A stretch of DNA of 59,818 nt from Desulfobacterota bacterium AH_259_B03_O07 (lineage in GTDB: Bacteria > Desulfobacterota_D > UBA1144 > Nemesobacterales > CSP1-2): contig JALLOG010000005.1 in the NCBI GenBank assembly GCA_027717645.1, positions 1 to 59,818 of the forward strand. Direction: 5' to 3'. Within the stretch, counting starts at the first letter, position 1; each line of letters begins with the position of its first letter. Under the pieces are notes generated by a model. It was given only the letters and a program-made list of their open reading frames with translations, was not told where the DNA came from and did no database searches. The translations under genes were made by a program, and so were the position numbers. Positions 50,641 through 59,818 of the stretch are shown here, one piece after another.

Positions 50641-50877
50641 TTAAAACACTGATAAATGGTTTTTTCCCAATCTGTAGAAATATGAAATTGGAGTTACAAT
50701 AAATATAACGAATAATGCAAGAACTAAAATTATGATGATTGAAAAACCATATACTATTAGCGAAGCGACTATAAATAAGATTCTGAATAAAATAAACCAA
50801 TCATTTGAAAATTGAATTACACTGATTTTGAAACTTTCGATCACCCTATTAATAATTGCTATAACCATTTTTTTCAT
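50641..50877 (-). CDS. small membrane protein (weakly SxtJ-like)
   Basis: 78 aa, hydrophobic, C-terminal TPISYFYRLGKNHL pattern; just upstream of uppS. An overlapping alternative ORF (50573-50800) is less convincing. Confidence 0.45.
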   Translation of the reverse strand: MKKMVIAIINRVIESFKISVIQFSNDWFILFRILFIVASLIVYGFSIIIILVLALFVIFIVTPISYFYRLGKNHLSVF

Positions 50878-51081
50878 ACCCTTATTCTAATAAAAAAAAA
50901 TAAAAAAAGCATATTCTTAGTATGCAGTTTAAGAAATTAAAGCGTGTTTGACAACCTAATAGGTGAGTTTATATTATACTTAAATTGAATTGTTGACTCC
51001 ATTGTCTAATTCTATATAAAAATCAAATTAGCCCCTGTGTTTTGAGGTTGCCAAATTAAAAGATCTTACTTAATTAAAATT

Positions 51082-52266
51082 TTGTTTTATTATATTAATG
51101 CTATGAAAAAAATCATGAAACCATTTTTATTACTTTTCCTGCTATCGCCTTTATCCGCCTTAGCTGATGGAGAGGGGGTTTATAGGGGGCTTTCAAATTT
51201 TACGAAGATTCTTGATCTAATTGAAAGGAACTATGTTGAGGAAGTTGATCCAGAGGAGCTTACCAGTAGTGCGATCGATGGAATGATAAAAACACTGGAT
51301 CCATACTCCGCATATATGAGTCCAGAGCGTTATAAAGAGCTTGAGATTGGTACGTCTGGTGAATTTGGTGGTGTTGGAATGGAGGTTGCGGTTGAAAACG
51401 GAATAATCAGCGTTATAACGCCGATTGAGGGTTCGCCTGCTGCCAATGCTGGTATTAAACCTGGTGATCAGATCTTAGCTATAGATGGGCAATCGACAAA
51501 GGGAATGGCCTTATATGATGCGGTAAAAATGCTAAGGGGGCCAAAGGGTAGCAAGGTAAAGATAACTTTAAGGAGGGAGGGAGAAGACAGTCTTAGGGAA
51601 ATACAACTGACTAGAGATATCGTTCATATCGAAAGCGTAAAATTTAAACTATTGGACGATGGAATAGGCTACATTAAGGTTTCTCAGTTTCAAGAGAATG
51701 TGTCTAAGGACTTAAAAGAATCTTTGTCACAACTGGAGACTAATAAAGGGGTGAAGCTTAAAGGCCTTATTCTGGATTTAAGGAATAATCCAGGTGGGCT
51801 ACTTGATGAGGCTATCGAGATTACAGATGAATTTATTGACGAAGGGCTAATAGTCAGTGTTAAGGGGAGATTTCCAGGTGAGACCAAGGAATATTACGCA
51901 ACAAAAGGAGCTATACGCGATTATCCATTGGTTGTTATAGTAAATAAAGGCAGTGCAAGTGCATCAGAGGTAGTTGCAGAAGCACTTCAAGATAGCAAAA
52001 GAGCAAAGATCCTGGGTACTAAAACTTTTGGCAAGGGTTCTGTACAAACTATAATAAGGCTTGATGATGGATCTGGTCTAAAACTCACCACAGCAAAGTT
52101 TTATGCTCCAAGTGGTAGATCAATAAGTGAAATTGGTGTTATTCCAGATATAATTGTAGAAGAAGATGGAATCCTCGATAACCAGTTGGAAAGAGCTATC
52201 GAGTTTTTAAAGTTTTCTAATCTCAACAATTCAGTTCCTAAAGGTTTGGAGACTCCTTTTCTTTGA
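51082..52266 (+). CDS. ctpA: S41 family C-terminal processing peptidase
   Basis: Signal peptide, PDZ (GVGMEVAVENGIISVITPIEGSPAANAGIKPGDQILAIDG), LRNNPGGLLDEAI, VNKGSASASEVVAEALQD catalytic region. Start likely at an internal ATG (51103). Confidence 0.95.
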   Translation: MFYYINAMKKIMKPFLLLFLLSPLSALADGEGVYRGLSNFTKILDLIERNYVEEVDPEELTSSAIDGMIKTLDPYSAYMSPERYKELEIGTSGEFGGVGMEVAVENGIISVITPIEGSPAANAGIKPGDQILAIDGQSTKGMALYDAVKMLRGPKGSKVKITLRREGEDSLREIQLTRDIVHIESVKFKLLDDGIGYIKVSQFQENVSKDLKESLSQLETNKGVKLKGLILDLRNNPGGLLDEAIEITDEFIDEGLIVSVKGRFPGETKEYYATKGAIRDYPLVVIVNKGSASASEVVAEALQDSKRAKILGTKTFGKGSVQTIIRLDDGSGLKLTTAKFYAPSGRSISEIGVIPDIIVEEDGILDNQLERAIEFLKFSNLNNSVPKGLETPFL

Positions 52267-53561
52267 GAAGAAAACAAAAGGTTTATAAGAGAAAAAAAAG
52301 ACAAAGCAGGTCAAGAAAGTCAAGGACAACCAGGGTATTCTTATTAACTTTAGGTTTTCTTCTATTCCTCACATTGGGGTCATATGGGCTCTATCTTATA
52401 AAAGATAAAATTTCCCAAAATATTACCCTGAGTAAATTCAGTTCTCATGAACTCGAGAATTTAATTCAAGAGCTTGATGATACTATAGCAGGAGCTTTTT
52501 TTAAACTAGGAATTTCCAAAAGTGATATAGCTTATAGAAAAGATTATCACAGAAAAGATGGTGAGATTGAGTGGAACTTTAATGAGTTGAGGGTTAATCT
52601 TCCCATGGGGGTGAGCGAAAATGAAGTTGAATCAACGTTTAATGAATCACTTTCAAATAAGGAATTTCGCAAAGAGTTTAGCCGAGATGAAGGAATTTTA
52701 ATCACAGAAATTGGAGTAAAGAATTACCCAGCATATAAAATCCGATTTGATGTTTATAAAGAGGTAGGAGAGGGGATATCAGATAAAAAGGATGAAGATC
52801 GCCATGATTTTAAACCATCGCATAAGAAGGTTGAGACAACACCAGATGAAGATGTTCAAAAATCTGAAAGGACCGCAATTAAGAACGAAAAACCAAAAGT
52901 AGTGATAATCGTGGATGATTTAGGGATAAATAAAGAATCGATAGATGAACTCCTTGAAATAAAATATCCGCTTAACTTTGCTGTACTTCCTTATCAAAGG
53001 TATTCTCAATACGCGGCTGAGAGTGCTTATAATAGAGGTTGGGATGTCATTCTTCATTTACCCATGGAGCCTAAAAGTTCCTCTGGCTATTTTGGGAATG
53101 ATGCAGGTGATGGAGTACTTTTGGTGGGATTGCCTAAGGAGGATATATTATCTAAGCTGGATAAAAATCTTGCATCGGTTCCCTACATAAAGGGTGTAAA
53201 TAACCATATGGGTTCAAAGTTTACTGAAAACGAGGAACTGATGGAATTGATACTCAATGAGTTGAATAGCAAAGGCCTCTTTTTTGTTGATAGTAAAACA
53301 AGTCTAAATACCAAAGGATTTGAAATAGCGAAAAATATTGGAATGAAAACAGCTCAAAGGGATGTTTTTCTAGATACTGAATCTCAAGGAGAGGATTACG
53401 TAAAATCTCAAATCCAAAGACTAGTGGATGTTTCTAAAAGAAGGGGATATGCTATCGGTATTGGTCATCCGTATCCAGAGACTGTTAAAGCACTCTCGGA
53501 TATGCTTCCTAAAATAAAGAAGGAAGTAGAGATAACTACAGTTTCATCAGTAGTTAATTAA
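52263..53561 (+). CDS. divergent polysaccharide deacetylase family protein
   Basis: VVIIVDDLGINKESIDELL...NFAVLPYQRYS...ILHLPMEPK...NNHMGSKFT, GYAIGIGHPYPET. Confidence 0.92.
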   Translation: MRRKQKVYKRKKRQSRSRKSRTTRVFLLTLGFLLFLTLGSYGLYLIKDKISQNITLSKFSSHELENLIQELDDTIAGAFFKLGISKSDIAYRKDYHRKDGEIEWNFNELRVNLPMGVSENEVESTFNESLSNKEFRKEFSRDEGILITEIGVKNYPAYKIRFDVYKEVGEGISDKKDEDRHDFKPSHKKVETTPDEDVQKSERTAIKNEKPKVVIIVDDLGINKESIDELLEIKYPLNFAVLPYQRYSQYAAESAYNRGWDVILHLPMEPKSSSGYFGNDAGDGVLLVGLPKEDILSKLDKNLASVPYIKGVNNHMGSKFTENEELMELILNELNSKGLFFVDSKTSLNTKGFEIAKNIGMKTAQRDVFLDTESQGEDYVKSQIQRLVDVSKRRGYAIGIGHPYPETVKALSDMLPKIKKEVEITTVSSVVN

Positions 53562-53643
53562 GATATTATGAAACACTGATTTGAAATTTATTTCTTTGAA
53601 TTCTTATAAACTAACTTTATATTTATTTTCAAAGGGAAAAATT

Positions 53644-53820
53644 ATGGGACTAATAGATCAGATTAGAAACAGAAGGGATTCTTGGACGGCTAGATTTGAG
53701 GAGCATCGTAGGGATATAGATGATGAAAATGCCGATGCTGTAGAAATTGAAGATGAAGAGATTATGAGAAATCGCAAAATGGTTGGTATTTTAACCCCGG
53801 AGAAAGAGGTTAATGAATAG
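53644..53820 (+). CDS. short acidic protein of unknown function
   Basis: MGLIDQIRNRRDSWTARFEEHRRDIDDENADAVEIEDEEIMRN; start refined from the ORF track. Confidence 0.45.
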   Translation: MGLIDQIRNRRDSWTARFEEHRRDIDDENADAVEIEDEEIMRNRKMVGILTPEKEVNE

Positions 53821-53950
53821 TCATCTAGTTTGTTTATATGGATAATATTATAGTTATAATTTGTTTTCAAATGTTCAAAAAAACTTGACAATCAAATTTT
53901 AATGTTTTAGTTTGTAGATTAAGTTTACTTAAAAATTTGGGGGGATTTTG

Positions 53951-54142
53951 ATGCCGGGTATTGCAGTTGGAAACAATGAAAGCATTGATAGCGCGCTTAG
54001 AAGATTTAAAAAGCAGGTAGAGAGAGGGGGTATTTTATCTGAAGCAAGAAAAAGAGAGCATTATGAAAAACCTAGTGAAAGGAAGAAAAAAAGAATGTTT
54101 GCTGCCAAGAAACGTTTTACAAAAAGGAACAGAAGAGGTTAA
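53951..54142 (+). CDS. rpsU: 30S ribosomal protein S21
   Basis: [39 protein letters not shown]. Confidence 0.95.
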   Translation: MPGIAVGNNESIDSALRRFKKQVERGGILSEARKREHYEKPSERKKKRMFAAKKRFTKRNRRG

Positions 54143-54288
54143 AAGATTAGGATAATTTTGTTTCAAAGGTAGATGTCTATCAGCCGGGAGGGGTGACATG
54201 TTTTCAACACCTCTATTATTATACTTTATTTTCCTTAACCAATCTTCTTCGAAATCAACCATAAAGATAGTAGTTAATAAAGTATTCT

Positions 54289-56067
54289 ATGGGATATCAT
54301 TCCTATGAATCGCTTATAAGAGAGATCAAAGGGAGGTTGAGTATCACAAACCTCGTGGAAAATTATGTATCTCTTAAGAGGTCTGGTAAAGGTTATGTTG
54401 GACTTTGTCCTTTTCACGATGATAAAAATCCATCTTTACATGTTAACGAAGATAAGGGTCTATATCATTGCTTTGCTTGTGGAGCGGGAGGAGACATTGT
54501 TGGTTTTTTAATGAGGTATAAGAACGTTTCTTTTCAGGATGCATTACAAGAGCTTGCAAAAAAAGCGAACATAAAAATCCAAAACAAGTCTGGTGCATCT
54601 CAAAAGCAATCAAGAAAAAAAAGTCTTTATAAAGTCAACAATTTAGTCTCTTTGTTTTATCACAATCTACTAATTAGCGGAGCAGAAAGTAGGGCTGCTA
54701 GAAATTATATTAAATCAAGGGGCTTGTCCATGGAAATAATTAAAGAGTTTCATTTGGGATATGCTCCTCATAGTTGGGAGACCTTAGTACATTTTCTAAA
54801 TAAAAAGAAGATTCCGCAGGGAATTGCGGAAAATATTGGACTAATTATAAGAAAGAAGAATAAAGAAGGGTTCTACGACAGATTTAGAAACAGAATAATT
54901 TTCCCAATTTGCGATGTTGATTCTGATGTTGTGGGATTTGGGGGCAGAGCCCTAGATAGGGAAACTGAACCGAAGTATATTAACTCTCCAGAATCTGAGA
55001 TTTATCAAAAAAGAAGTACCCTTTTTGGGCTTGAAAAATCGAGGGACTACGTTAGAAGAAAAGAAAAAGTTATCATAGTGGAAGGCTATATCGATTTTCT
55101 TTCCCTATATTCTGCAGGCATAAGAAATGTTGTTGCTACATTGGGAACATCTTTAACTCATGAACATGCAATATTGCTTCGGCGTTACACTGATAAAATA
55201 ATAGTTGTTTTTGATGGTGATAAGTCTGGCGAAGATGCTTCACTTAGAGTGCTTGAGGTGTTTTTAGAGGTTGGCATATCTCCGTTCATGGTTGTTTTAC
55301 CCTCTGGAAATGATCCCGACACAATTATTAGGGACGAGGGAAGTGATAAATTTTTGAGTCTAACTGAAAGAGCAAACTCATTACTAGAATTTTATATAGA
55401 GAGAAGCTTAAAGGAGTTTAAAGAAGGCTTAATAACTAGAAGTAAAGCAGTTAAACGAATTGTCACTATTATAGGAAAGTTTAAGGATCCAATAGAAAAA
55501 TCTTATTATATAAGGAAGACTTCAGAAATATTTGGTCTCAGGGAAAGTGAGCTCTTCTCACTTATCAATCATGAAATCCAATCATACGATGATACAAAGT
55601 CGGAATTAGCCAAAAAACCCAATTCACAGGAGATATTAATTCTCAAAATATTGCTGAAGTTTCCACGACTTTCTCGATTTATAAAGGAAAAAAGCATGAT
55701 AGATTATATTACAGAAAAGAATATTAAAGAAGTTTTAGAAGTGATTGAGAACCAAGATGCAATAGATGTATCTTCATTACTTATGTACTTCGATGATTCT
55801 TCGATTCAAGAAATCATCTCCGAGGCAATTTTTACGTCCGATAATATAGCTGATGAGTCAACGGCAACGGTTATGTTATATGAGTGTTTACGCAAATTAA
55901 AGCTAGGCAAGCTCGAAGATAAATTGAGACTACTAAGAATGCAAATTGAACATGCTACTAGTAATAATGATGAAGCATTGGAAAAAAAGCTTTTAAATGA
56001 ATATAAGGAGTGTAGAGACATCGTTGAACAAGAAAAATTAATGAGGGGAGAAGTATATGAGGACTAA
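54289..56067 (+). CDS. dnaG: DNA primase
   Basis: Zinc finger [61 protein letters not shown]. Confidence 0.97.
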   Translation: MGYHSYESLIREIKGRLSITNLVENYVSLKRSGKGYVGLCPFHDDKNPSLHVNEDKGLYHCFACGAGGDIVGFLMRYKNVSFQDALQELAKKANIKIQNKSGASQKQSRKKSLYKVNNLVSLFYHNLLISGAESRAARNYIKSRGLSMEIIKEFHLGYAPHSWETLVHFLNKKKIPQGIAENIGLIIRKKNKEGFYDRFRNRIIFPICDVDSDVVGFGGRALDRETEPKYINSPESEIYQKRSTLFGLEKSRDYVRRKEKVIIVEGYIDFLSLYSAGIRNVVATLGTSLTHEHAILLRRYTDKIIVVFDGDKSGEDASLRVLEVFLEVGISPFMVVLPSGNDPDTIIRDEGSDKFLSLTERANSLLEFYIERSLKEFKEGLITRSKAVKRIVTIIGKFKDPIEKSYYIRKTSEIFGLRESELFSLINHEIQSYDDTKSELAKKPNSQEILILKILLKFPRLSRFIKEKSMIDYITEKNIKEVLEVIENQDAIDVSSLLMYFDDSSIQEIISEAIFTSDNIADESTATVMLYECLRKLKLGKLEDKLRLLRMQIEHATSNNDEALEKKLLNEYKECRDIVEQEKLMRGEVYED

Positions 56068-57643
56068 GAATAGAGTAGATTACTCTATTAGAAATGAGGA
56101 TGAGAATCTTAACAGGACTTTTTTAAGTAATGTAATTGAAAAAGGGGCGGAGCAAGATTATTTAGATCAGGATAATTTAGAAGATTCTGAGAAAAAGGAC
56201 ATAGCTATTGTCCGTAAACCTAGTAATGGATTTGAAGTTAGAACTGTAGGTAAGGACTTAAGTGAGCATGATTTAATAAGATTCTATCTTCATGAAATTG
56301 CGGGTCACTCCCTCCTAACAAGAGAAGAAGAAATCCGCATTGCAAAGGAAATTGAAAAAGGAAAAAGGATTATTGCAAAAGCGATACTGAGCTCACCTCT
56401 AATGTTGAAAGAAGTGATAAACCTTGGAGAAAGGCTAAAGAAGGGGACTCTTAATGTTAGAGATATAACTAATTCCATTGATGATGAAATCGATGATGTG
56501 GTTGAAGAGGAACTACTTTCTGGAATAAAACGATCGATAAGTGCTATAGAACGTTTGTATCAAGAAAACATTAGAATTATTAAAGGGGTCAAAAAATCTC
56601 CTGAGAACCGAAGCAAGTCAGAAAAACATAAAGTAGCCGGGAACAATAACAAAATTGTTTCCTACTTGGAAGAAATAAACCTTAATAGAAATCAGATGCA
56701 CAGAATTCTTGGTGTTGCGAAAGAATATATTAGCCGTGAAGAAATCATTAAGAAGGAGTATAGAAAATTAAAGAAAAATAACGTTTCAAAACAATCGAGT
56801 TCAAAAAACAGCCTAGAAAAAAAGATGGAGGTTTTCTTAAGAGAAGCACAAGAATGCGTTGGTAATCTTAAAAAGGCTTTATATAATATTGAGACGGGAG
56901 AAGAGAGAAAGTACAAATTTCGAAGGAAGCTGATAGAATCGAATTTAAGACTAGTTGTAAGTATAGCGAGGAGATACATTAATCGCGGTCTTCCATTTTT
57001 GGATTTAATCCAAGAGGGTAATGTTGGACTTATGCGAGCAGTTGAGAAATTTGAATATCGCCGTGGGTATAAATTTTCTACATACGCTACTTGGTGGATC
57101 AGACAGGCAATTACAAGATCACTTGCGGATCAGTCAAGAATAATTAGGATACCTGTTCACATGACTGAAACAATAAATAGGTTGATCAGGGCCTCAAGGA
57201 TGCTTGTGCAGGAGCTAGGAAGAGAACCTTTGCCGGAAGAGATTGCAAATAGAGTAGGAATGCATACGGACAAAGTGTTGAGAGTGCTAAAGATTTCGAA
57301 AGATCCTATATCACTCGAATCTCCCATAGGGGACGAAGAGGATAGTAGACTCATGGATTTAATTGAAAACAAAAACACTGCGTCTCCACCTCAGGTGCTA
57401 GAAACGAAAGAATTAAAACAGATCATTAAAGATGCACTGACATCGCTATTAAATAAGAGAGAGGAGAGCATAGTAAGGTTACGATTTGGTATTGATGGTG
57501 AGAGAGAGCATACACTTGAGGAAGTAGGTCAAGAATTTAAGGTTACTAGAGAAAGGATTAGGCAAATAGAGGTTAAGGCAATTAAAAAATTAAAGAGGGC
57601 GGGTAGAGTTTACCCAATAAAGAGTTATTTAGAAAAGATTTAA
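56057..57643 (+). CDS. rpoD: RNA polymerase sigma factor RpoD (sigma-70)
   Basis: [57 protein letters not shown]; region 4 [21 protein letters not shown]. Confidence 0.97.
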   Translation: MRTKNRVDYSIRNEDENLNRTFLSNVIEKGAEQDYLDQDNLEDSEKKDIAIVRKPSNGFEVRTVGKDLSEHDLIRFYLHEIAGHSLLTREEEIRIAKEIEKGKRIIAKAILSSPLMLKEVINLGERLKKGTLNVRDITNSIDDEIDDVVEEELLSGIKRSISAIERLYQENIRIIKGVKKSPENRSKSEKHKVAGNNNKIVSYLEEINLNRNQMHRILGVAKEYISREEIIKKEYRKLKKNNVSKQSSSKNSLEKKMEVFLREAQECVGNLKKALYNIETGEERKYKFRRKLIESNLRLVVSIARRYINRGLPFLDLIQEGNVGLMRAVEKFEYRRGYKFSTYATWWIRQAITRSLADQSRIIRIPVHMTETINRLIRASRMLVQELGREPLPEEIANRVGMHTDKVLRVLKISKDPISLESPIGDEEDSRLMDLIENKNTASPPQVLETKELKQIIKDALTSLLNKREESIVRLRFGIDGEREHTLEEVGQEFKVTRERIRQIEVKAIKKLKRAGRVYPIKSYLEKI

Positions 57644-57785
57644 TAAGACTTAAGTATCCCTTTCAGGATTTACTTCTGTTATTAGATCCAATCATATCAT
57701 TTCTTGAGATAATGAATTTCGATCATTAAAAATTTTGTAATTTTAGAGGTTGACATATTGAGTCTCTCGGTTAGATTTTAATACT

Positions 57786-57909
57786 GAATCTGGGTGGCAA
57801 TGCTGAAGAGGAAACGCCCGGACCCATTCCGAACCCGGAAGCTAAGCTCTTCAAGGCCGATGATACTGCTCCCTTACGGGTGTGGGAAAGTAGGTAGCTG
57901 CCCCGATTC
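57786..57909 (+). rRNA. rrf: 5S ribosomal RNA
   Basis: tgggtggcaatgctgaagaggaaacgcccggacccattccgaacccggaagctaagctcttc...ggccgatgatactgc...gggaaagtaggtagctgcccc; 5'/3' ends pair (gaatc...gattc). Confidence 0.93.
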
Positions 57910-57920
57910 TTCTTTTTTTG
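57910..57920 (+). terminator. T-rich termination tract after 5S rRNA
   Basis: ttctttttttg immediately following the 5S closing stem. Confidence 0.55.
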
Positions 57921-57981
57921 CGAATCTATCGCTCAACACTATTTCATTTATACTAAATAAACTGGACTTTGGAATAGGCAT

Positions 57982-58587
57982 ATGAATGATAAGACCCGCC
58001 TAGCCGTTTTAGTCTCAGGAAGTGGTTCCAACCTTCAGGCAATGATCGATGCACAAATTCCTAATTTAGAAATCTCCTTAGTTATTAGCAATAACCCCAA
58101 AGCATATGCCCTTGAGAGGATAGAGAAATACAATATTAAATCTGTTGTAATAGATCATAAAAAATACTCGAATAGAGAGGATTTTGAAGAAGAAATCATA
58201 AGAACAATTGAACCCTATAGAATCAATCTTATAGCCCTTGCAGGCTTTATGAGAATCCTATCTCCTTATTTCGTACGGCCATACAAGTACCGAATTATGA
58301 ATATTCATCCTGCGCTCCTGCCTTCTTTTCCGGGAATAAATAGCGTTAAACAAGCGCTTGAGTATGGAGTAAAATTCACGGGATGTACCGTACATTTCGT
58401 AGATGAAGGAGTTGATACGGGCCCAATAATTTTGCAAGCTGTTGTTCCTATTTATGATAAAGATACAGAAGAGACTCTTCTCGAGAGAGTTCATAATGAG
58501 GAACACAAAATTTATCCTGAGGCGATAAAACTTTATTCCGAGGGAAGGTTAAAGATTTCAGATAGAAGGGTACTAATATCACCATAG
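57982..58587 (+). CDS. purN: phosphoribosylglycinamide formyltransferase
   Basis: LAVLVSGSGSNLQAMIDA, NIHPALLPSFPG, GCTVHFVDEGVDTGPIILQ. Confidence 0.96.
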   Translation: MNDKTRLAVLVSGSGSNLQAMIDAQIPNLEISLVISNNPKAYALERIEKYNIKSVVIDHKKYSNREDFEEEIIRTIEPYRINLIALAGFMRILSPYFVRPYKYRIMNIHPALLPSFPGINSVKQALEYGVKFTGCTVHFVDEGVDTGPIILQAVVPIYDKDTEETLLERVHNEEHKIYPEAIKLYSEGRLKISDRRVLISP

Positions 58588-58666
58588 CAAGATCAAATAT
58601 AACCTGAGTTTAATCATCTAATTAACAATAACGCGATTTATTGAAGCATTCATGGTTAGTGGTAAA

Positions 58667-59686
58667 TTAAAGTTTTCTACCAACCGCTTGTGCCACCGCA
58701 TGGGCTTTTTGCATGAGTTCAGCGAATTTAGTGGGTTTTAATGACTGAGCTCCATCACTAACGGCGATCTCAGGTTTTGGGTGGACTTCGATTAGCAGTC
58801 CGTCGGCTCCTGCCGCTATCGCTGCAAGTGCCATGGGTGTAACATATTGCCAGTAGCCTGTACCATGGCTAGGATCTGCTACGATTGGAAGATGTGTCTT
58901 TTCCTTCAACACCGGAATTGCATTCAGGTCAAAGGTATTTTTTGTCGCATTTTCAAAGGTTCTTATTCCTCTCTCACAAAGAACGACATTATGATTGCCT
59001 TCTGATAGAACATACTCGGCAGACATGAGAAATTCGTTTATTGTTGTAGACATCCCCCTTTTGAGGAGTACAGGTTTTTTGGATTTTCCAACGAGTTTTA
59101 GCAGTGCATAGTTTTGTGAGTTTCTGGCTCCAATTTGGAGCATGTCTGAGTATTTTTCAACTACTTCTAAATCTACTGGATCGAGGACCTCAGTTACGAT
59201 AGGCAGTCCAGTAATTTCTCGGGCTTTAGCTAACATTTTTAGTCCTTCTTCGCCAAGACCTTGAAAAGTATAAGGAGATGTCCTTGGTTTATAAGCTCCG
59301 CCCCTTAGAACTGTCGCGCCTGCCTTCTTTACCTCATTTGCGGTTTCTAGAATCTGTTCTTCATTTTCAACAGAGCATGGACCTGCCATAACTTGTAACT
59401 TCTGGTTCCCTATTTTTACATTACCAACACTTACAACTGTATTTTCTGGATTAAATTCTCTACTAGCAAGTTTATATGGCTGTAGAATGGGTACAACGTT
59501 TTCAACCCCTTCCAGAACACTCAGAGATTCAAGGTGATGTGGTTTTCCTCTTTCGTCTCCGACAACTCCTATTACCGTTCTTAATACACCATGAATGATA
59601 TGAGAATTGTAACCAAGATCGTGTATTGTGGATATCGCATTCTGAATTTGCTCTTCAGTGGCATCGCTTTTCATTACCACGATCAT
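58667..59686 (-). CDS. aroF: 3-deoxy-7-phosphoheptulonate synthase (aroF/aroG type with N-terminal ferredoxin-like domain)
   Basis: [49 protein letters not shown]. Confidence 0.96.
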   Translation of the reverse strand: MIVVMKSDATEEQIQNAISTIHDLGYNSHIIHGVLRTVIGVVGDERGKPHHLESLSVLEGVENVVPILQPYKLASREFNPENTVVSVGNVKIGNQKLQVMAGPCSVENEEQILETANEVKKAGATVLRGGAYKPRTSPYTFQGLGEEGLKMLAKAREITGLPIVTEVLDPVDLEVVEKYSDMLQIGARNSQNYALLKLVGKSKKPVLLKRGMSTTINEFLMSAEYVLSEGNHNVVLCERGIRTFENATKNTFDLNAIPVLKEKTHLPIVADPSHGTGYWQYVTPMALAAIAAGADGLLIEVHPKPEIAVSDGAQSLKPTKFAELMQKAHAVAQAVGRKL

Positions 59687-59818
59687 TGACTATTTCCCCC
59701 TCCTAACTCTTTCTAATTTGATAGATTGTGATAATACTTAAAAGTTTTTTATTGTCAATATTTCGCATTGACTCATCAGAAATCTATTTGAAGAAGAATC
59801 GTTGCCTCATCTAAGAAT

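Noticed and set aside
57794-57985. 63-aa plus-strand ORF
   Set aside because: Coincides with the 5S rRNA gene, so not protein-coding.
1-59818. CRISPR array, tRNA genes, prophage or integrase
   Set aside because: No regularly spaced direct repeats, no cloverleaf I could recognise, and no integrase, transposase or phage structural ORF in the track.

Overview
This 59.8 kb bacterial window looks like chromosomal DNA and is AT-rich apart from one gene. I identify these blocks. (1) A copper P-type ATPase, a cupredoxin-like protein and an acetolactate decarboxylase. (2) A HlyD/FUSC efflux pair. (3) A YdiJ-type FAD/Fe-S oxidoreductase with GC-rich ends and an AT-richer middle. (4) A contiguous bc-complex plus caa3-oxidase operon in which cytochrome b and CoxII both carry a fused cytochrome c domain. 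(5) Split transketolase, a lone PAS protein, glycerol dehydrogenase and phosphofructokinase. (6) An accessory region (about 25-36.6 kb) with a helicase-associated-domain ORF interrupted by TGA, a KdsC-like protein lacking most catalytic residues, an AAA ATPase/DUF4276 pair, an AlbA_2 protein, a large single-chain restriction-modification enzyme and damaged toxin-antitoxin modules. (7) A housekeeping block: rpsB-tsf-pyrH-frr, serS, archease, rseP-dxr-uppS, ctpA, rpsU-dnaG-rpoD, a solitary 5S rRNA, purN and a DAHP synthase. Several genes show decay (in-frame TGA, frameshifts, truncation), and intergenic regions carry dispersed palindromic repeats. The strongest candidates for something undescribed are the AAA/DUF4276/AlbA_2/RM island, the catalytically degraded KdsC homologue and the two ORFs that read cleanly across an in-frame TGA. 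All family calls come from reading motifs by eye; no searches were run.
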